A DNA stretch of 5,398 nt from Fidelibacterota bacterium (GTDB lineage: Bacteria > Fidelibacterota > UBA2242), in NCBI GenBank assembly GCA_016936335.1, contig JAFGXZ010000040.1, positions 1 through 5,398 of the forward strand, in the 5' to 3' direction. The position numbers and the translations under genes were made by a program. The notes beneath the pieces are model-generated. The model ran no database searches. It was not told the DNA's origin and was given only the letters and a program-made list of their open reading frames with translations. Each line of letters opens with the position of its first letter. Position 1 is the stretch's first letter. Of this stretch, positions 4,406 to 5,398 are shown piece by piece.

Positions 4406-5398
4406 TCATCCTTTTATCACACCCATCGGCGTGAAACGAGCGACTTTCCGTGTAATTCCGGCATTATGCATCGTATTTACAACTTCGGTGACATTCTTAT
4501 AGGCATCGGGCATCTCTTCCGCCATGGTGGACTTCCCTTCCGCCATCACAAAAATTCCGGCCTTTGCCATCTCAGCGTAGAGATTCCGTCCCTGGCTTTT
4601 TTTCTTTGCCTGAGTTCGGGACATCACTCGTCCGGCGCCGTGACAGGAACTGCCGAATGTCTCAAGCATCGCTTTAGATGTTCCGACGGCAAGATAAGAT
4701 TCTGTCCCCATATCGCCCGGAATCAGCACCGGCTGCCCGATATCCCTATATTCCTTTGGTAAATCCAAATGCCCAGGTCCGAATGCCCGGGTCGCGCCTT
4801 TACGATGAACACAGACCTGATGCAGTTTTCCGTTAATATCATGATTTTCAATTTTGGCGATATTATGAGCAATATCCCAGATCAAGCTCATTCCCATGTC
4901 ATTCGGACTCATATTCAATGTCTTCATCATAGCTGTATCAATTAATGCAGAAATCACCTGCCGATTGGCAAATGCAAAATTCGCAGCACCCCGCATCGCC
5001 CCGAGATAGTCGCTTCCCTCTTGACTGTCCAGCGGCGCACAGGCCAACTGCCGATCCGGAATATCAATTCCATATTTTCGGGTCGCTTGCAAAGTAATTT
5101 TGATAAAATCGTCGCAAACCTGGTAACCCAAACCCCGCGAACCGGTATGAATAAAAACAACCACATTTTCTTTAACCAATCCAAGTTGGTCAGCGATGGA
5201 TTCATCATAAATATCACTGATTTTTGAAATTTCAATGAAATGGTTCCCCGAACCCAGAGTTCCCAACTGCGGCATTCCGCGTTGATAGGCGCGTTCAGAA
5301 ATGACATCGGGATTTGCACTCTTTAAACAACCGTTATCTTCAATAAACCTCAAAGTATCGGAATGACCAAATCCCTTCTCAATCGCCCAGTTGGCGCC
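4406..5398 (-). CDS. rtcB: RNA-splicing ligase RtcB, N-terminal part missing
   Basis: RtcB is a GTP- and Mn2+-dependent ligase that joins RNA 2',3'-cyclic phosphate or 3'-phosphate ends to 5'-OH ends, in tRNA splicing or RNA repair. The frame runs to the window edge with GANWAIEKGFGHSDT before the in-frame TTG at 5353, so that TTG is not the start and ~150 N-terminal residues lie off-window. Numbering the 330 visible residues, family landmarks are GSGNHF (H53), HTGSRGLG (H84), DIAHNIAKIE (H178), HRKGATRAFGPGH (198-210), GDMGTESY (228-235), SSCHGAGR (H253) and the terminal VIKG (K329). Spacings match the Pyrococcus horikoshii enzyme, whose ligands and nucleophile are H203, H234, H329, H404 and K480; H253 therefore corresponds to the guanylylated H404. 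The conserved metal-binding Cys (C98 there) would be off-window. No archease or RtcA gene is visible. The gene converges on the plus-strand operon. Confidence 0.96.
   Translation of the reverse strand, partial: GANWAIEKGFGHSDTLRFIEDNGCLKSANPDVISERAYQRGMPQLGTLGSGNHFIEISKISDIYDESIADQLGLVKENVVVFIHTGSRGLGYQVCDDFIKITLQATRKYGIDIPDRQLACAPLDSQEGSDYLGAMRGAANFAFANRQVISALIDTAMMKTLNMSPNDMGMSLIWDIAHNIAKIENHDINGKLHQVCVHRKGATRAFGPGHLDLPKEYRDIGQPVLIPGDMGTESYLAVGTSKAMLETFGSSCHGAGRVMSRTQAKKKSQGRNLYAEMAKAGIFVMAEGKSTMAEEMPDAYKNVTEVVNTMHNAGITRKVARFTPMGVIKG

Noticed and set aside
5351..5353. TTG at 5353 (minus strand) as the start of rtcB
   Set aside because: Fifteen further in-frame residues fit RtcB up to the edge, and a start here would lose the conserved metal-binding N-terminal region.

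Overview
The window carries one partly visible plus-strand operon of three genes, an 848-bp non-coding stretch full of repeats, and one minus-strand gene that converges on the operon. All four proteins are read in open, undamaged frames. The first and last genes are cut by the window edges.

Organism: the base composition is moderate and the genes look bacterial. A Tat-targeted iron-sulfur aldo/keto reductase, a secreted DUF6599-type protein and intergenic DNA rich in drifting palindromes are together reminiscent of uncultured, FCB-like environmental bacteria (Calditrichota, KSB1 or Zixibacteria type). This is an impression from general knowledge; no taxonomic marker in the window decides it.

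Positions 1-1460 hold the C-terminal ~485 residues of a YtcJ-type metal-dependent amidohydrolase (amidohydrolase family 3). After 15 bases, with a good ribosome binding site, comes a 403-residue aldo/keto reductase (1476-2687). It has a twin-arginine leader, a complete catalytic tetrad and two C-terminal CxxCxxCxxxC clusters. Nine bases later a secreted 286-residue protein of the DUF6599 type begins (2697-3557). The tight spacing suggests co-transcription. The reductase and the DUF6599 protein both look exported, so they may act together outside the cytoplasm, but no substrate can be read from the sequence.

Positions 3558-4405 contain no credible gene. They hold two ~110-bp diverged direct repeats with a possible third fragment, a set of seven short palindromes sharing the centre TTCA/TGAA with unrelated arms, a GTCATTGCGAG-type interspersed element, an A/T-rich 11-bp hairpin and a 190-bp nested inverted repeat. 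This is the least ordinary part of the window.

Positions 4406-5398 (minus strand) hold the C-terminal ~330 residues of the RNA ligase RtcB, with the active-site histidines and the terminal Lys-Gly present. I found no evidence of a new multi-gene defence or mobile system. The best leads are the constant-loop hairpin family, the long nested inverted repeat and the exported reductase/DUF6599 pair.
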